NCBI GenBank assembly: GCA_018873225.1
Contig: JAEILZ010000008.1
Location: 2,790,001 to 2,854,000, forward strand
Direction: 5' to 3'
DNA: 64,000 nucleotides
Origin: [Phialemoniopsis] sp. UDSM-2020
Taxonomy: Eukaryota; Ascomycota; Sordariomycetes; Thyridiales; Thyridiaceae
The notes beneath the pieces are model-generated. The model ran no database searches. It was not told the origin of the DNA and saw only the letters and a list, made by a program, of their open reading frames with translations. The position numbers and the translations under genes were made by a program. Below are positions 22,830-32,382 of the stretch, piece by piece. The stretch's first letter is position 1, and every line of letters begins with the position of its first letter.

Positions 22830-23951
22830 CTACTCTGTCAGGTTCGGCAGTGCCAAGCCGTGGGCGCTCTCACTAGGATCGGGAGGGTGCTTGCAAAGGC
22901 AGTTTCGGCAGCGGACAACCAATTCGATAGGGTCGATATAGAAGCAAGGGGGCCGTTTGCAACTCTGGTTTCGACATTCGCGAAGATTATCCAGAATGCG
23001 AATACAAGTCTCGAATCGTCGGACCTTCCTCTCCAAAGATGTACACTCATTCTTTTTGTTATGCAGTTTCGCCACGAGCTCGAATTTCTCGAAGTTCTCC
23101 TGGTCCCGATACTCACGCAAGAGTCTCAGGGAAAAGTCGGTGAAGAGCTGTTCATGCGCGTCAAGGCTTTTACGATTCAGCAACTCGCCGACATTCTCCA
23201 CCATAGCCATCATAATAGTCACCAGAACACCTGTGTCTCCCGACTCGTCAATCGCCATCTCGGCCAATCCTGGGAGAATTGACACGTCAAACTGATCAGT
23301 CCTCTCGAGGGCGCCTCGAACTTGTTCATTCGCATAGATGACTAGGTCTTTGACGTCGTAATAGTCCGCGATGGAGTTCATGAGAATGTGCTTCTTAACA
23401 GTGTAGTCAACGTTGATATTAGTGGACCGAGCGGCCACTTCTGTATGGTCTGAAAGAGTGTCCGTCAAAGAACGGTCCGTAGCCACGCCGGTATCTAGGT
23501 GAAGCAAGCGTCAGAGGTAATGCGGAAGCCACGTATTTCCTGTATGTAGACGGCTTACCTTGCTCCTGGTCCGCAGTCTCACTTCCACCACCACGTCCTT
23601 GTGCATCATTGTCGTCATCCTGGGTCACAATCGGCGAAAGGAAATCGTCATACTCTCCACCATACAAGAAGCTGACGAAGCGGGTCACAATTTCAAGCTC
23701 GAAGTTGTCCATATTAATCGTGTTGCTTGCGGATTCCTTTACTACGTCAGTGCTCGTCAAGTCCACTAGGTTTCTAACAGCATATAGACCCTGCTTACTT
23801 CAAAGTTCCCATTGACAATGGCCCTAATGACCGGAGACTGGGCGCATACAACATTCTTATGCACGTCATACTTCTGACCCTGGCAAAAGAACGCCAGATC
23901 GCTGAACTCGCCAGACTCCAGCATCTTGGCCAGTACTTCCTTGGGCCCCAT
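22830..23951 (-). CDS. BTB/POZ-like family protein with C-terminal cysteines, copy 8
   Basis: Exons 23799-23951, 23559-23736 and 22830-23494 give about 331 residues. The start is the ATG at 23951, which yields the family's 51-codon first exon (EFSDLAFFCQGQKYDVHKNVVC). Exon 2 begins ESASNTINMDNFELEIV, reaches FLYGGEYDDF and has a linker with DDDNDAQGRGGG. Exon 3 carries VKKHILMNSIADYYDVKDL, YANEQVRGAL and SGDTGVLVTIMMAMVENV, a charged helical stretch, and a cysteine-rich tail (CRNQSCKRPPC, then CRNCLC) that resembles a zinc ribbon. Exon lengths for exons 1 and 2 (153 and 178 bases) equal those of copy 4. Confidence 0.86.
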
Positions 23952-24591
23952 GCTCACTGCTCACGAACAACAGACAGGCAAGCACTGTGGTTGGAAGTGC
24001 TCGAGGACCTGTACTAAATGCTGTAAAACGTGATAGATCAACACTTGGGGAGGAAGAATGGCTGAGATAGAGAATTTGGGATATGTAGAGTATTTCTGTT
24101 AATTAGCAAAGATAACAGGTATGTGTTGTAAACATACAGAAATTCTCACCAGTCACTTGGTCACAAAGAGGTGCGCCTATCGCTGACGGAGAATGAAACA
24201 AACTCGCCTTATCCATACTCAGAAACCCTCAACACCAGAATTTAGACCGCGCTAAATCTTGCTTTTGCTTGAAATAGCCAATAGGCGAAAGAGTTCGCAT
24301 TACTCATTAGCAAACAAGAGGCGGACAAGCCGAGCAAGCAGGGGTCTTTGTTAGCTTGTACAAAGCACACAAAGAAGCGGAGTGTCAATGACCATGTATG
24401 AATCACGAAGGCGTACATTCAAGGCTTTGTCATTTTGACATCTCTGTGATTCATGCTATGTGGATTGTGTTTGATATGCCAGGGTAAGACTCAGTAACAG
24501 TATCTCTGACACTCCGTCTCCATAGTTGCAGTACACAACATGTAAACCGATCCAGCTGATCACATGATCCCTTATGACTCCGATTACATCT
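23952..24591. other. Intergenic, nothing recognised
   Basis: About 640 bp between BTB copy 8 and the small secreted protein, AT-rich, with no supportable gene. It should hold the promoter of copy 8 and the 3' end of the small gene. Confidence 0.4.
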
Positions 24592-24759
24592 CTAGCAGTT
24601 GTAGACGGAGCAGCTAGTCAGGCTGCAGCAGGTCTGCTTGCCGTCCTTGCAAGGGTTGCAGTAGTCAAGGCCGATTTCTCCGTCGGTGTTGGGCTCGGGG
24701 GCGGGAGCGGCCAGGGCAACGGCAGCGAGAAGGCTGGTGAGGAAGATGGAGAGCTGCAT
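24592..24759 (-). CDS. Small secreted cysteine-rich protein (effector-like), 55 residues
   Basis: A single uninterrupted frame from the ATG at 24759 to a TAG at 24592-24594. Residues 1-18 are a strong signal peptide (MQLSIFLTSLLAAVALAA), followed by an Ala/Pro/Glu stretch that looks like a propeptide. The mature part has six cysteines in the order C-x2-C-x6-CC-x4-C-x4-C, the last Cys being the final residue. Size, secretion signal and an even number of cysteines are typical of fungal small secreted proteins (effectors, antimicrobial or defence peptides); no specific family could be named. A TATA box and a possible leader intron (donor GTAAGT near 24873, acceptor near 24790) lie upstream, supporting a transcribed gene. 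It sits alone within the BTB array. Confidence 0.78.
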   Translation of the reverse strand: MQLSIFLTSLLAAVALAAPAPEPNTDGEIGLDYCNPCKDGKQTCCSLTSCSVYNC

Positions 24760-25796
24760 TTTGACTTGGGTTGTCCGGGAAAAACCTGGGCTAAACAGTT
24801 CAAATCTGGTAAGAACTTAGGTCTCTTCTAGGTGTCGTCAAGCACCTAGGTGTTGATGAGACTTGTGACTTACAGTAAATAGAATTGGATCAGATTGTAT
24901 AGAGAAGTTGATGATGAAGCTGTTGATGGATGGTGTGATTTTGGGAAAAGAGCACGAATGTGTCTGCTTTTATACTTTGAACATGTCCAGTCTCGCTTCT
25001 TGAATCGACACGACAACCATGGATATGCCACCAATGGAAGCCAACTTCTCCTCGAGATAGACTGCATTCATCTGATTTGCAAGCATCATCGGTGCCTCCT
25101 TGACCGAACCTTCCTCTCTTTCACAGGATTGCGGGGAAAGCATTCCCTGAAGGAGCCGTTTCCCCATGTTCCCCACAAAGCCAATACGCGTTAAAGTAGA
25201 TACAACACTCGAAGCTTCTCCACGATGCAAGGGCCGGCGGCACCGAGAGTCTCCTTGATTGGCACGCATAGCTAAAACCATCGATGTTACCTGCCTGTAA
25301 TTATTAGTTCAGCATAAGCGCTCCCTCGCTTCCTCCCCGCTTAGACTTTTACATCTCACTGTAACGAGGAAGCTGGCTTGATTATTGCAGGGACAGGACT
25401 GTAGTTGGGGGCCAAAACAACAGATGACTACTAACGGTTGCCCCTTTAGGTAATGTCAGCCTGTGGAGAACTCCGTAAGACTAGCATCATTGGACAAGAA
25501 CTGTGGAGGTGCGGTTGCGGCCTCCGGGGAATAGCAGCCGCGAGTTCCACTCACGGGCACTTCCGTGCCTCCATCGCGCTTTGGCAAAACTCGACCCTGT
25601 TTCATGGACGATCAAACTAAACCCAAATTCCACGGACCTCCCGCAATTGTACTAGCGAGGGTCTGCGCCGTACCTGCGCCGAGCCTGAGCCGAATGGCAA
25701 TCGGCCGAGTGAGCGACAGAAGTAACCTGGGGAACACGTCATGAATTGTTTACTGCATTCGGTCCTCGTTTGAACTACTAGCGAACATGTCGGCGG
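24760..25796. other. Intergenic, promoter of small secreted protein; otherwise empty
   Basis: About 1 kb. The left part holds the leader and TATA box of the small secreted protein; the rest shows no gene, repeat or RNA that I can support. Confidence 0.4.
24967..24974 (-). promoter_or_regulatory. TATA box of the small secreted protein gene
   Basis: TATAAAAG on the minus strand about 210 bp upstream of the start codon at 24759, a near-consensus TATA box at a plausible distance if the leader contains an intron. Confidence 0.5.
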
Positions 25797-26909
25797 CTAG
25801 ATAGCACGACTCATGCCCTCCAACAGCATGGGAAAGTCTTGAGATGCCGCACCCTGCAGGCCCATCCTGAGAAAGCCCTTGTCGCCCTCGAGCTTGGGCT
25901 TCATGGCCATCAGCTCCTCAACGTCCCAATTCGTCCACAGGAAGCGTCCGTGCAAGAAAGCGGCCTTCTTGGTCGTGGCCCAGACGTAAAAGTTTGCGGT
26001 CAGGCTTGCCTCGTCGAGTTGGACGGGCGCGAACGTATCGGCCGTGTATCCATGCTGCATGTTTTCCTCGGTCAAGACAAACCCCGGGTGCTACGTAAGA
26101 GACGTGTAAGAACTTAAACTTGATTGGCTCCGGGTATGGAGAATGCCGGACGTCTCCGACGATACTTACGATGCTCAGGACCTGCAGCTCCTCCACGGGA
26201 GTGTTCATGGCGATGTCTGACATCATCCGGGTCATGGCGATGCGCGGCGCGGTGGCTGCAGTGTAATGCATTGGCAGTTCATGGATGTGAGTCGCATTCG
26301 TCGACACGTAGATCAGCACCTGCACATCGAATCAGTCCGTTGCAGGTCGCAGTAAGATCAACCCCGCTCCGATACGCACCTTGCCCTGTTTGGGTCCCTG
26401 GGCGCGGAAGTTGTCGATATGGATCATCTGATTCCTGATACCGGCCTCAAAGTGCTTCCACAAGGTAAGCAGTTTATCATCTGAGAGATGGTGAGTAGGT
26501 GGCTAGTCATATGTATGCAGCGGAAATGTGTACCCTCAGGCTGAGCTGGAACCAGATTGCTGGCATTCAAGATTAACACGTCGAGTTCAATCCCGTCGCG
26601 GGTCAAGCTCTCCCACAGAGCCTTGACAGAGTCAACGTCGCAGATCTCCATCTGGTAGCCGCGCACCTTGGTCCGGCCATGCCCGCCGGCTTCGACTTCC
26701 GCGGCGATACTGGTGGCCTTGGCGCCATCTCGTGAAGTGATCACCACGGTGTCCGCCCCCGCAGTGACAAATGCCTCGGCGGCGGCGCGCCCGATGGTTC
26801 CGGTGCCGCCGGTGATGAGGACCTTGCGCCCCGCTTGCGATTGCTCAGGCAGCGCCGCATCAATCGCGGCATAATTCTTGCGATGCAATGTTTTGGTGAC
26901 GAGAGACAT
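25797..26909 (-). CDS. Atypical short-chain dehydrogenase/reductase
   Basis: Exons 26534-26909, 26380-26480, 26170-26319 and 25797-26090 give about 306 residues. The Rossmann cofactor motif is TGGTGTIGRAAAEAF at about residues 34-48, followed by ITSRDGAKA, the adenine-contact CDVDSVKAL and the strand motif LDVLILNAS (NAG-like) near residue 115. The segment where SDRs have Ser-Tyr-x3-Lys reads YVSTNATHI then HYTAATAPRIAMTRMMSD: the Tyr is present but the Lys position is Thr. The C-terminus (FYVWATTKKAAFLHGRFLWTNWDVEEL) resembles fungal SDRs found near secondary-metabolite genes. It may be a catalytically altered or binding-only member, or use another base. NAD(P) binding is likely, the substrate unknown. 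It is single-copy within the BTB array. Confidence 0.82.
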
Positions 26910-27676
26910 ATTGAGAGCTACCAGCTATTGATTGAAATGTTTGCAGACGATCGAGTCAAAACCGGAGTGGAATTTGTTGAGGTGTCAGATTGCCCTTCTG
27001 CTCGCGACCACAAGTAAGCCCTAGCAATCCTACAATCCTACACTAGCTCAACCAGGGTTTGATGATTCGAGTGACATTATTTTTGGAAGAGCCCTCTACA
27101 TGGTCCTGGTGACTGGGTCCCCATTTTGAAGCGCCCTACAATGAAACAAACTTGCTAATAACCAACACACATCTAAGAAGACGCCACACAAGTTGTGGTT
27201 CAATCCACAACGTCAGTCATACAGCATGGCAGAGTTTGGCAGCCTTGCCTCCAAGAACCATTTGAAGAAACCTTGTGAACTTTGCTCCCAGGGCACTGTA
27301 AAGCAAAAGGTGCCAGGCCGAAGTTTAAAAAAAAAACACATTGCAGTCAAGTGATCAAGAGCTGACACACGAGGACTTGAAACAGCAGCTGGATTGAATG
27401 GACTTACTGCTTAATTGAAGGATGGGTTTGGTGCATTTACTGTTTGCTATGCGATGATGATTGAGACACACTGTGGCAATCACTCTGCTTTCACCTGCGC
27501 GTCATTGAATCATAAAGTCGACACGCCCTTTAAAAATGCAACACCCATTCACTACTTGCCTGGACCCAGCTCTCATCCTTGCCTCACAATTCAAGAACGA
27601 TATATATACTACCTTTGTCACACTCATCGATCATTCTGCCTCCTCCATAACATTCTTCCATCTACAAATCGTCAAC
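26910..27676. other. Intergenic between divergent SDR and BTB copy 9
   Basis: About 770 bp between two start codons. It has a run of nine A bases near 27330 and the TATA-like element noted separately. No gene seen. Confidence 0.4.
27600..27609 (+). promoter_or_regulatory. TATA-like element of BTB copy 9
   Basis: A TATATATA run about 70 bp upstream of the start codon at 27677, on a plausible spacing for a short leader. Confidence 0.4.
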
Positions 27677-28525
27677 ATGAGCCCTCAGCAGATGCTGACA
27701 CAGGTGCTTAGCACGGGTCAATTCAGTGACCTTATTTTTACAACCCATGGGCAGAACTTCAAAGTTCATAAAGTGATCGTCTGCCCCCAGTCACCTGCAA
27801 TCAATGCGGCGATTACAGGTAGCTTCAAGGTATGAGGGCTTGCATTTTCCCACTTGAGTGTATCGCACCGCTAATGTGCACTGGACATGTTTCTAGGAAG
27901 CCGCGACCAACGTTATCAACATGGATCATTTCGAGATCGAGACTGTGCGCCGTTTCATTGAGTTCATTCATAAGGGCAACTATACAGACACGTCACCTTG
28001 CAACAGAAACGACATTGCTACGGGCAGGAGTACCCCGTATGTCAACAGTACAACATCACATGCCAAGGGCCATACAGGTACGACTTGATGTGAATGCGTT
28101 GGGTAGACTTAAACAAAGCATATGGCTAACTTGACATAATAGAATAATGGGATAACGAGACTTTGCAATCCTCGGGGCCCAAGATCGAGTTGCTACAACA
28201 TATACTGCTTAACTCAATCGGTTTCTATTATCAAGTCGACGACCTGGTCTCTCTAGCCAATGCGAAAATCGACTGTTTACTTCACCATCGAACCCGCGAG
28301 TTGGTTGATATCCTGCCTCGCGCTGCCGACACAGCCATAAGAATGACTGGCGACACGGAGATCCGGAGAATCATATCCTCTGCGATGGCCAGGAACATCT
28401 CTTATCTCCTTGCCTCCGGGAAGCTGAGGGGCTGGGACCGACTGATGGCAGACTTTGGCCTGGAGCTTCTTCAAGACAGAGTCGCCTTATATCAGGCTGA
28501 AGTGGATCGGCTTCGCAACCTTTGA
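27677..28525 (+). pseudogene. BTB-family copy 9, reading frame doubtful at the second splice junction
   Basis: Exon 1 (27677-27829, 51 codons) has QFSDLIFTTHGQNFKVHKVIVC and ends SFK. Exon 2 (27897-28077) begins EAATNVINMDHFEIETV but then reads FIEFIHKGNYTD and has no acidic linker. Its phase-1 end (CATACAG|GTACGA) and the acceptor TAATAG at 28142 would place a TAA stop (28145-28147) as the second codon of exon 3. Beyond it the frame is open from 28148 to 28525: LLQHILLNSIGFYYQVDDLVSL, where the Asp of DYY is Phe, and TGDTEIRRIISSAMARNI. Acceptors after the stop are in a different phase. So either the gene is broken by this stop, or it uses a junction I could not identify. About 238 codons in all. 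Confidence 0.6.
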
Positions 28526-28816
28526 GCAGTAAACGACTACTTGCTTTGCGATATGCCAAGAAGACTGGCGAGATCCTCCGGGATCCTGAGTGGGATGTTG
28601 CTCGCAGTCTCCCCGCGCTGCCGGCTGGCGATGGAGAAGACTGGCGATGCCTGCAACCCCAATCTAATCGCCATCGCCAAGGGAAAGGACATTACCGAAG
28701 TCCTAGCATAAGGTGCGCTGGAGGCGCATGAGGAGGTGATCTCTCCTTTGCGAGACAAGTGCTCCAGCACAGTGTTACTGGCCTGCTGGTCAAGCTACCA
28801 GAGCTGGACGCTTGAG
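28526..28816 (+). pseudogene. Relic of a BTB-family third exon
   Basis: Starting near 28547 the DNA encodes AKKTGEILRDPEWDVARSLPAL, closely like copy 11 (NQKIGEILRDPERDVAASLPAM). It then shifts frame to AMEKTGDACNPNLIAIAKGKDI, hits a TAA (28709-28711), continues GALEAHEEVISPL, and shifts again to QVLQHSVTGLLVKLPELDA ending in TGA. No exon 1 or 2 precedes it, and the start of the helical block (NSIGDYY) is missing. It is a truncated, frameshifted duplicate of the short-tailed subgroup (copies 11 and 12), lying directly after copy 9. Confidence 0.75.
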
Positions 28817-28929
28817 ATAATATACAATACAACAGATTGTACTTGACTGCCACGAGTGTCGCTCTGACATGTGCGAACGAACCACTTGGATGTATATATA
28901 TGACATGACGATTTATGAGAGACGACGAG

Positions 28930-29430
28930 TGGGGGTTGCACCTTTCTCGACCTGCTGCAGATCAAGCACCTCAGCATGCATGCCGCAGACGACGCAGAGG
29001 CCCGAGCCGCCAAAGTCGCTAGATTCAACGACCCTCTTGGCAGCCGGGGCGTGCAGGTCTTCGTGACCAACTACCGTATCGGCGCCATCGGCTTCGACTT
29101 CCACGTCTGCTGCTGCAACGGTATCGTTATGGGCTGGCCCTGGTCGGCCAACCTCATAAACCAGCTACTGGGCTGCCTTCCCCGCATCGGCCAGAAGCGC
29201 TTCGTTACTTGGGTGCTCTTCTACGTTATGGGAACTATCCAGGAGAAGCATGAGATGATATTCTGGCTGAAGTACGTGCGACAGCTGGCCGCAGAGAGAG
29301 CCGTGCGCTGCCCAAGGAGATCCGGGGCGAGATTGGCATCATGGTGGTGTACGAGTACGTGCGCATCCTGTTCAACCAGTCGTTCAACCGGTACCTGTTC
29401 GAGGTCGTGCCACTAGACAAACCAGCTATG
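28930..29430 (+). pseudogene. Fragment of a SNF2-family helicase C-terminal domain
   Basis: The frame encodes KVARFNDP, then VQVFVTNYRIGAIGFDFHVC, WPWSANLINQLLGCLPRIGQK and a tail to WLKYVRQLAAER. This order matches the helicase C-terminal lobe of SNF2 proteins: the FN..P stretch, the gaG.nlh motif V region and the Q..GR..RIGQ motif VI, here with Cys instead of Gly-Arg (LLGCLPRIGQK). A frameshift near 29285 moves the continuation (LPKEIRGEIGIMVVYEYV..FNQSFNRYLFE) into another frame. No N-terminal ATPase lobe lies upstream. This is a dead fragment, probably left by a duplication or a mobile event, inserted among BTB relics. Confidence 0.75.
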
Positions 29431-29452
29431 TCGATAAAAGCCACGGAAGTAG

Positions 29453-29611
29453 GAGTCGCAAGATGACACTATCAACTTGAACGACTTCGACGTCGAGATC
29501 ACGAGCGACAAGACCGTTCTGATCATCGACGCTTTCGCTATGGGAAAGGACAAGACTGATTCTCAGTGTCTTGCCAAGAATTTAAGACCATATCCCAACA
29601 GTCAGTTCTGA
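29453..29611 (+). pseudogene. Relic of BTB-family exon 2 fused to part of exon 3
   Basis: After an intact-looking acceptor (GTAG at 29449-29452) the DNA reads ESQDDTINLNDFDVEI, nearly the same as exon 2 of copy 12 (ESQDDTINMDGFDVEI). It then jumps to SDKTVLIIDAFAMGKDK, which matches the middle of exon 3 (GDKSLLSIIALAMGKDI in copy 3), so about 90 residues of the family pattern are missing between. The frame ends at a TGA (29609-29611). A decayed copy with an internal deletion. Confidence 0.6.
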
Positions 29612-29714
29612 AAACCCTCCACAACCACCTACCAACGATCATCAGCCAACCACGAGAAATCATCAGCAACATCGAGGCACACGTCAGCGAAGCCAGGTCT
29701 CAGCCAACTTCAAC

Positions 29715-30625
29715 ATGTCTGAGGCTAGAGACAAGGTCCTGCCCAGGTCATGGACTCAGATCGCGTCTGCGACCTGGTCTTCAGCTGTGGTGAAGAAAAG
29801 CTACTTGTTCACAAAGTCGTCGTTTGTTACCAGTCCCCAGTCATCAACGCTGCCATTAGCAGCCCTTCGTTAAAGGTGAGGAGGACTCGAACTTTGAAAG
29901 AGCCAGTAGAAGCTAACACACAACAAGTCGTGGAAAGGTCCAGCTTGAATAGTCTGTTAGGTACAAGAATATTTATGCCTATCAATTGATTGAGTGGTCG
30001 TCTGTTTGCAGCCTCCGGTTCTCAACGCCGCTATCAAAGGAAACTTCAAGGTGAGCTATAGGCAGTCAGTACAAGCGGAGATAGGAGATAACATTGAATC
30101 GCAACACTAGGAAGCAGATACAAGCGTGATCGATATGAACAATTTCAAGAACTAGACCGTTGAGAAACTTCACCAAAATCTTGATTGCGGCGATTACGAC
30201 GTTTTCGCTACTGTGACCGAGCACAACAGCAACGCCGAGGAGTAAGCCTATGAGCAAGCCTATGAGCAAGCTATTGTATCTTTCATCTTCGACAGTTCTG
30301 ACCTCCTTCTAAAGTTACAGGCCAACACTCTTTCAACCACACGGAGGACCACGAGAAGCATCTCAAGGGAACAGAGGACATTGTTGGGCACATACTCGTC
30401 AACGAAATTGGCGATTATTACCAGTTGACCGGATCAGTCACCTCGGCAAACGATACGATCGGCGAGATCCTCCGAGATCTCGAACAGGATGTTGCTGGCA
30501 GCCTCCCCACATGGGCGGCTGTGGCGATGGAGAAGACAGGCGATCAGTTCGGACTTAACACCAGCCTACATACCAATATGTCGATAAGCCCATATAAAGA
30601 TCAAGAGGAAAGTCATGCTCATTAG
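29715..30625 (+). pseudogene. BTB-family copy 10, multiply broken
   Basis: From the ATG at 29715 the frame is shifted by one base near 29738; after that it reads MDSDRVCDLVFSCGEEKLLVHKVVVC and ends SLK before a GTGAGG donor (about 29876). At 30011-30050 a second copy of the exon-1 end appears (PPVLNAAIKGNFK plus GTGAGC), so the exon tail is duplicated. Exon 2 begins EADTSVIDMNNFKN and is stopped by TAG in place of the family's Ile-Glu. Exon 3 resumes with VGHILVNEIGDYYQLTGSV and IGEILRDLEQDVAGSLPTW..AMEKTGDQ, then diverges and ends at 30625. Its closest kin is copy 11. Confidence 0.78.
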
Positions 30626-31587
30626 TCGGCGAGCCCGGTCCTTTACAGGCGAGTGCAGGTCATCCGGAGTTGCACCGTGGCGTTACAAGCCCTTCACAAG
30701 CTCCGCACAGCCCATGGCGGCGGGAGCTTTTACAACTTCGCATTTGAGAAGCTGGACCTCAAAGCCATCGGGTCTATAGACGATGCCTCCTTGCGAACCT
30801 TGGTCAACAAACTCTGTAAGGAAGTAAGAGAAAGGCTTGATGTGGTGATCTAACCACCATTGAGTTCTACCGAATTCAGTATGGCAGTATATTACTATAA
30901 CTACTACGGCTTTCGTCATAGTGGGTGAGAGGGTTCGTATCCTCTGGCTAAGATGTTCAACCTGGGAAGTTTAACCATCTATGACCGCGTCCATTCCTCA
31001 AGTGGTGATGTTATTCTACGGGAAGTCAAAGAGGACTGCTACAACTACTTACATAGAAACACCAAGTTGACAACTGAAATGGGCAATCAGCTGCAGGTTA
31101 AACCCAATCAGGGTTTACTGCTCTTAATTCGATGCCTAGCAGTGTCCTTGCAAAGCAAGAGTGGTCCATGTACATATGATGAACCCTGGAGAAAATACTT
31201 AATACCATGTGTTGTTGATTAGACACGACACTTTAGAGTTGGACGCGTCTAGACACAGGGCTGATCACCTTTGCTTCGTGACAGGGTCATCAAGTTCTCT
31301 GTCATAGGTGACAGTAAACCACTGCAACTTGCACTGCTGACGAAAAGACTCAGAGGTTTCGGGGCCATTCTTCTTGAGCCTTCTGTGAAGGAAAAGTGAG
31401 CGATGAGGTGAGGGTGGAAGTGAGAACGAAAGTGAGGATGAAGGTGATGAACTTCTCTGCTCAGTGCCTACCCAAATTATTTAAGGCCAACCTTCAACTG
31501 TCAGTTCTGAATACCTTCACCCACCCCCAACCCGCCAAGAACCAACAACCAGAAACTGGAATCCAACAACCTAAATCACGAACGAAT
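30626..31587. other. Intergenic with one unassigned short frame
   Basis: About 960 bp between broken copy 10 and copy 11. A 66-residue frame at 30653-30853 (containing LQALHKLRTAHGGGSFYNF and LRTLVNKLCKEVRERL) is open but matches nothing I know; it may be chance or the rest of another relic. A TATTTAAGG element lies near 31477, about 110 bp before the start of copy 11. Nothing else recognised. Confidence 0.35.
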
Positions 31588-32382
31588 ATGGCACCCGGCA
31601 GAGACGAGGCCATGGCTCAAGCCATGAAATCCGATCGATTCACCGATCTCAACTTCAAATGCGGAGTTAAGGTGTTTCGAGTTCACCGGGTGATTGTATG
31701 TTATCAATCACCGGTGATCGACGCCGCCCTTCGGGGCGACTCATTCCAGGTAAGCCAGCCATCTCTCTGATGGAACAATAGAAGCTAACACCGAAGTATG
31801 ACCAGGAGTCCCAGGACGCCACGATCGACATGAGTGAATTCGAACCGGAGACAGTGGAGCGCCTCAAACAGTACTTATATACTGCGACATATGATGACTT
31901 CCCTACCAAGAGCGACAACCACGGCGATAGCGGTGCCCAGACGAGTAAGTCGTATACACCCGTGGATTCTCGTAAATCATACATTTCAACTGACATATTT
32001 GCCATCTACAGGTCTCACTGCTGGTCAGACTCCCCAGGACTATGAGGACGTCATCCAAAACATCCTAGTCAACTCTATCGGAGACTACTATGGCCTTGAT
32101 GGACTTGTTGCAGTGGCCAACCAGAAAATTGGTGAGATATTGAGGGATCCGGAGCGCGATGTGGCTGCCAGTCTTCCTGCCATGGCTTCAAAGGCCATGG
32201 AGGTGACTGGCGATGAATCCATTCTCAATATCTTTGCCTTGGCTATGGCAAAAGATATCGCCAAGGTCGTCGAGGCAGGCACCCTGGAGCAGTATGACGA
32301 TGTCATGCCTGCTTACGCTCGGCAGATCTTGACACTCAGCGTCAACGGCCTGCTGGTGAGACTTCGAGAGTTGGGTGGATAG
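31588..32382 (+). CDS. BTB/POZ-like family protein, copy 11 (short form)
   Basis: Exons 31588-31749, 31806-31944 and 32012-32382 encode about 223 residues, the shortest intact copy. Exon 1 is 54 codons (RFTDLNFKCGVKVFRVHRVIVC); exon 2 begins ESQDATIDMSEFEPETV, reaches YLYTATYDDF and has a brief linker; it is 139 bases, as in copy 12. Exon 3 carries IQNILVNSIGDYYGLDGL, VANQKIGEILRD, TGDESILNIFALAMAKDI and ends RLRELGG. There is no coiled coil or cysteine tail, so this copy is little more than the BTB region and helical block. It resembles the relics at 28.5 and 29.7 kb and copy 12, forming a subgroup. Confidence 0.87.

Noticed and set aside
30243..30272. A 12-base direct repeat (CCTATGAGCAAG twice)
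   Set aside because: Only two units, inside a decaying pseudogene intron; too short to call a functional repeat.
30870..30960. A stretch with GGTTCGTATCC (30933-30943) resembling a tRNA B box, with possible arms around it
   Set aside because: The T-loop reads TTCGTAT, lacking the invariant A58, and no convincing acceptor or D arm could be folded upstream.
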